DNA of 64,000 nt from Sphingopyxis sp. (lineage in GTDB: Bacteria > Pseudomonadota > Alphaproteobacteria > Sphingomonadales > Sphingomonadaceae). Positions within the stretch are counted from its first letter, which is position 1. Every line of letters starts with the position of its first letter. The notes below the pieces were generated by a model. The model did no database searches. It saw only the letters and a program-made list of their open reading frames with translations, and was not told where the DNA came from. The stretch covers positions 35,923 to 99,922 of the forward strand of contig JASBSJ010000067.1 of NCBI GenBank assembly GCA_030148985.1. The letters run 5' to 3'. Made by a program: the position numbers and the translations under genes. This document shows positions 62,781-64,000 of this stretch, in pieces.

Positions 62781-64000
62781 ATGACCACGCGCTCCCCGCT
62801 CGCCCCCGCATCCTTCCCCGACCTCCCCGACATCGCGGGGGTTAAGCGCCGCGTCTCGCGTGCGCGGTACAAGGATTGGGATCGTTGCGACCTCACTTTT
62901 GTCGAGCTGGCGCCGGGCACCACCGTGGCAGGCGTGTTCACGCGCAACGTCTGTTGCTCGTCCGAAGTCGAGATGGGGCGCGAGCAGGTGAAAAGCGGCG
63001 CCGCGCGCGCGCTGATCGTCAATGCGGGCAACAGCAACGCCTTCACCGGCTATCGCGGGCGCGAGGCGGTCGAGGCGATCATGGCGCAGGTCGCGGACCA
63101 TCTCGGCTGCGCGCCGGGCGAGGTGTTCGTCAGCTCGACCGGGGTCATCGGCGTGCCGCTGCCGAAGGACAAGGCGCGCGCGGGCGTCGCGGCGGCGCTG
63201 ACCGCCGAGCCTTGCTCGTGGGAAACCGCGGCCGAAACGATCGGCACCACCGACACTTTTGCCAAGGGTTCAGCGGCGAGCGCGATCGTCGGCGACCGGA
63301 CGGTGCATGTCGCGGGAATCGTCAAGGGGTCGGGCATGATCGCGCCCGATATGGCGACAATGCTCGGCTATATCTTCACCGACGCCGCGGTCGCGCCCGC
63401 GCTGTTGCAGGACATGCTGCGCGAGGCGACGGGCGGGACGTTCAATGCCATCACCGTCGACAGCGACACCTCGACCAGCGACACGGTGCTGCTGTTCGCG
63501 ACGGGGCAGGCGGGCAACGCGCCGTTGACCACGCGTGACGATCCCGGCGCCGATGCGCTCTACGCGGCGATCCGCGACGTCGCGCTCGATCTCGCACACC
63601 AGGTTGTGCGCGACGGTGAGGGCGCATCGAAATTCATCGAGATCCAGATCACCGGCGCGGTCAGCGACGACAGCGCCAAACGCGTCGCGTTCGCCATCGC
63701 CAACTCGCCGCTGGTGAAGACGGCGATCGCGGGCGAGGATGCCAACTGGGGCCGCGTCGTGATGGCAGTGGGCAAGGCAGGCGAGCCCGCCGACCGCGAC
63801 AGGCTCGCGATCCGTTTCGGCGACCATTGGGTCGCGAAGGACGGCCTGCCCATCAACGGCTATGACGAGGCGCCGGTCGCCGCGCATCTCAAGGGCCAGG
63901 ACATCCGTGTCGGCGCCGATCTCGGCCTTGGCGAAGGCCAAGCGACGGTGTGGACGTGCGACCTCACGCACGGATATATCAGCATCAACGCGGACTATCG
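62781..64000 (+). CDS. argJ: Bifunctional ornithine acetyltransferase / N-acetylglutamate synthase (3' end cut)
   Basis: This is ArgJ, which in arginine biosynthesis transfers the acetyl group from N-acetylornithine to glutamate (and can start the cycle with acetyl-CoA). The self-cleavage site is in GSGMIAPDMATMLGYIF; the Thr of ATML is the expected nucleophile of the beta chain. The visible 406 residues end INADYR, where ArgJ proteins normally end within one or two residues, so almost the whole gene is present. ATG 62781 is the start; ATG 62770 hits an early stop. Confidence 0.95.
   Translation, partial: MTTRSPLAPASFPDLPDIAGVKRRVSRARYKDWDRCDLTFVELAPGTTVAGVFTRNVCCSSEVEMGREQVKSGAARALIVNAGNSNAFTGYRGREAVEAIMAQVADHLGCAPGEVFVSSTGVIGVPLPKDKARAGVAAALTAEPCSWETAAETIGTTDTFAKGSAASAIVGDRTVHVAGIVKGSGMIAPDMATMLGYIFTDAAVAPALLQDMLREATGGTFNAITVDSDTSTSDTVLLFATGQAGNAPLTTRDDPGADALYAAIRDVALDLAHQVVRDGEGASKFIEIQITGAVSDDSAKRVAFAIANSPLVKTAIAGEDANWGRVVMAVGKAGEPADRDRLAIRFGDHWVAKDGLPINGYDEAPVAAHLKGQDIRVGADLGLGEGQATVWTCDLTHGYISINADY

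Overview
The window is GC-rich DNA with gene content typical of a sphingomonad alphaproteobacterium, probably Sphingopyxis or a close relative. This is inferred from gene content and recognised protein families, not from a database match. Supporting markers are an ATP12-type F1 assembly chaperone, class I lysyl-tRNA synthetase, a TrcR/DUF1013 cell-cycle regulator, a DUF1192 protein beside a quinone oxidoreductase, a MerC-Zur pair, HWE-type signalling, and many small GC-rich hairpin repeats between genes. About 65 protein genes, one tRNA, several operators and terminators, and at least seven families of intergenic repeat can be supported. No rRNA, CRISPR array, integrase or insertion sequence was seen.

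Layout. 1-3.1 kb is a tightly overlapping minus-strand operon (crcB, RluA-type pseudouridine synthase, PaiB-like flavoprotein, small membrane protein, ATP12). 3.1-9.5 kb holds a secreted or anchored nuclease, a winged-helix regulator, a CorA transporter, tRNA-Val(TAC), two small membrane proteins and aconitase A. 9.6-11.4 kb is an AT-richer accessory patch with a DarT-DarG toxin-antitoxin locus whose toxin reading frame looks broken. 11.5-19 kb carries an HTH protein, an orphan Flp pilin, a LacI regulator, a CHASE-HWE histidine kinase, a glutathione transferase, a lipoprotein with a frame break at an A9 tract, and a TetR/metal-dependent-hydrolase divergent pair. 19-24.2 kb is an ABC-F ATPase followed by a MarR-EmrA-EmrB efflux operon with a clear palindromic operator.

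24.3-35.3 kb contains an HCCA-isomerase-like protein, an alpha/beta hydrolase, an M2 (ACE-like) peptidase, an ArsR/SRPBCC divergent pair, a HerA-like ATPase, a PilZ protein, a LuxR-HTH/DUF4199 membrane pair, lysK and a one-domain asparaginase-like protein. 35.4-47.2 kb has a fatty acid desaturase, DUF1192/quinone oxidoreductase, OsmC, an azoreductase/LysR divergent pair, trcR with an MBL hydrolase, a 2OG oxygenase, a DUF481 outer-membrane protein, a VOC protein coupled to a Tat-exported M20 peptidase with atypical metal-site residues, and a HicAB toxin-antitoxin pair. 47.2-64 kb has class I fumarase, merC-zur, methionine aminopeptidase, an unusual divergent pair of unknown genes, a quinohemoprotein alcohol dehydrogenase, glnB-glnA behind a candidate sigma-54 promoter, a PQQ sugar dehydrogenase-like lipoprotein, a second (canonical) M20 peptidase, an aldehyde dehydrogenase and argJ, cut by the window end.

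Most of the window is ordinary chromosome. The most interesting items are the DarTG locus with a disrupted toxin, the M20 peptidase lacking several expected zinc ligands, a repeat family whose five copies show compensatory changes in their hairpins, a 63-bp cloverleaf-like element nested inside one of those repeats, and a lipoprotein whose C-terminus is encoded in another frame beyond an A9 run.
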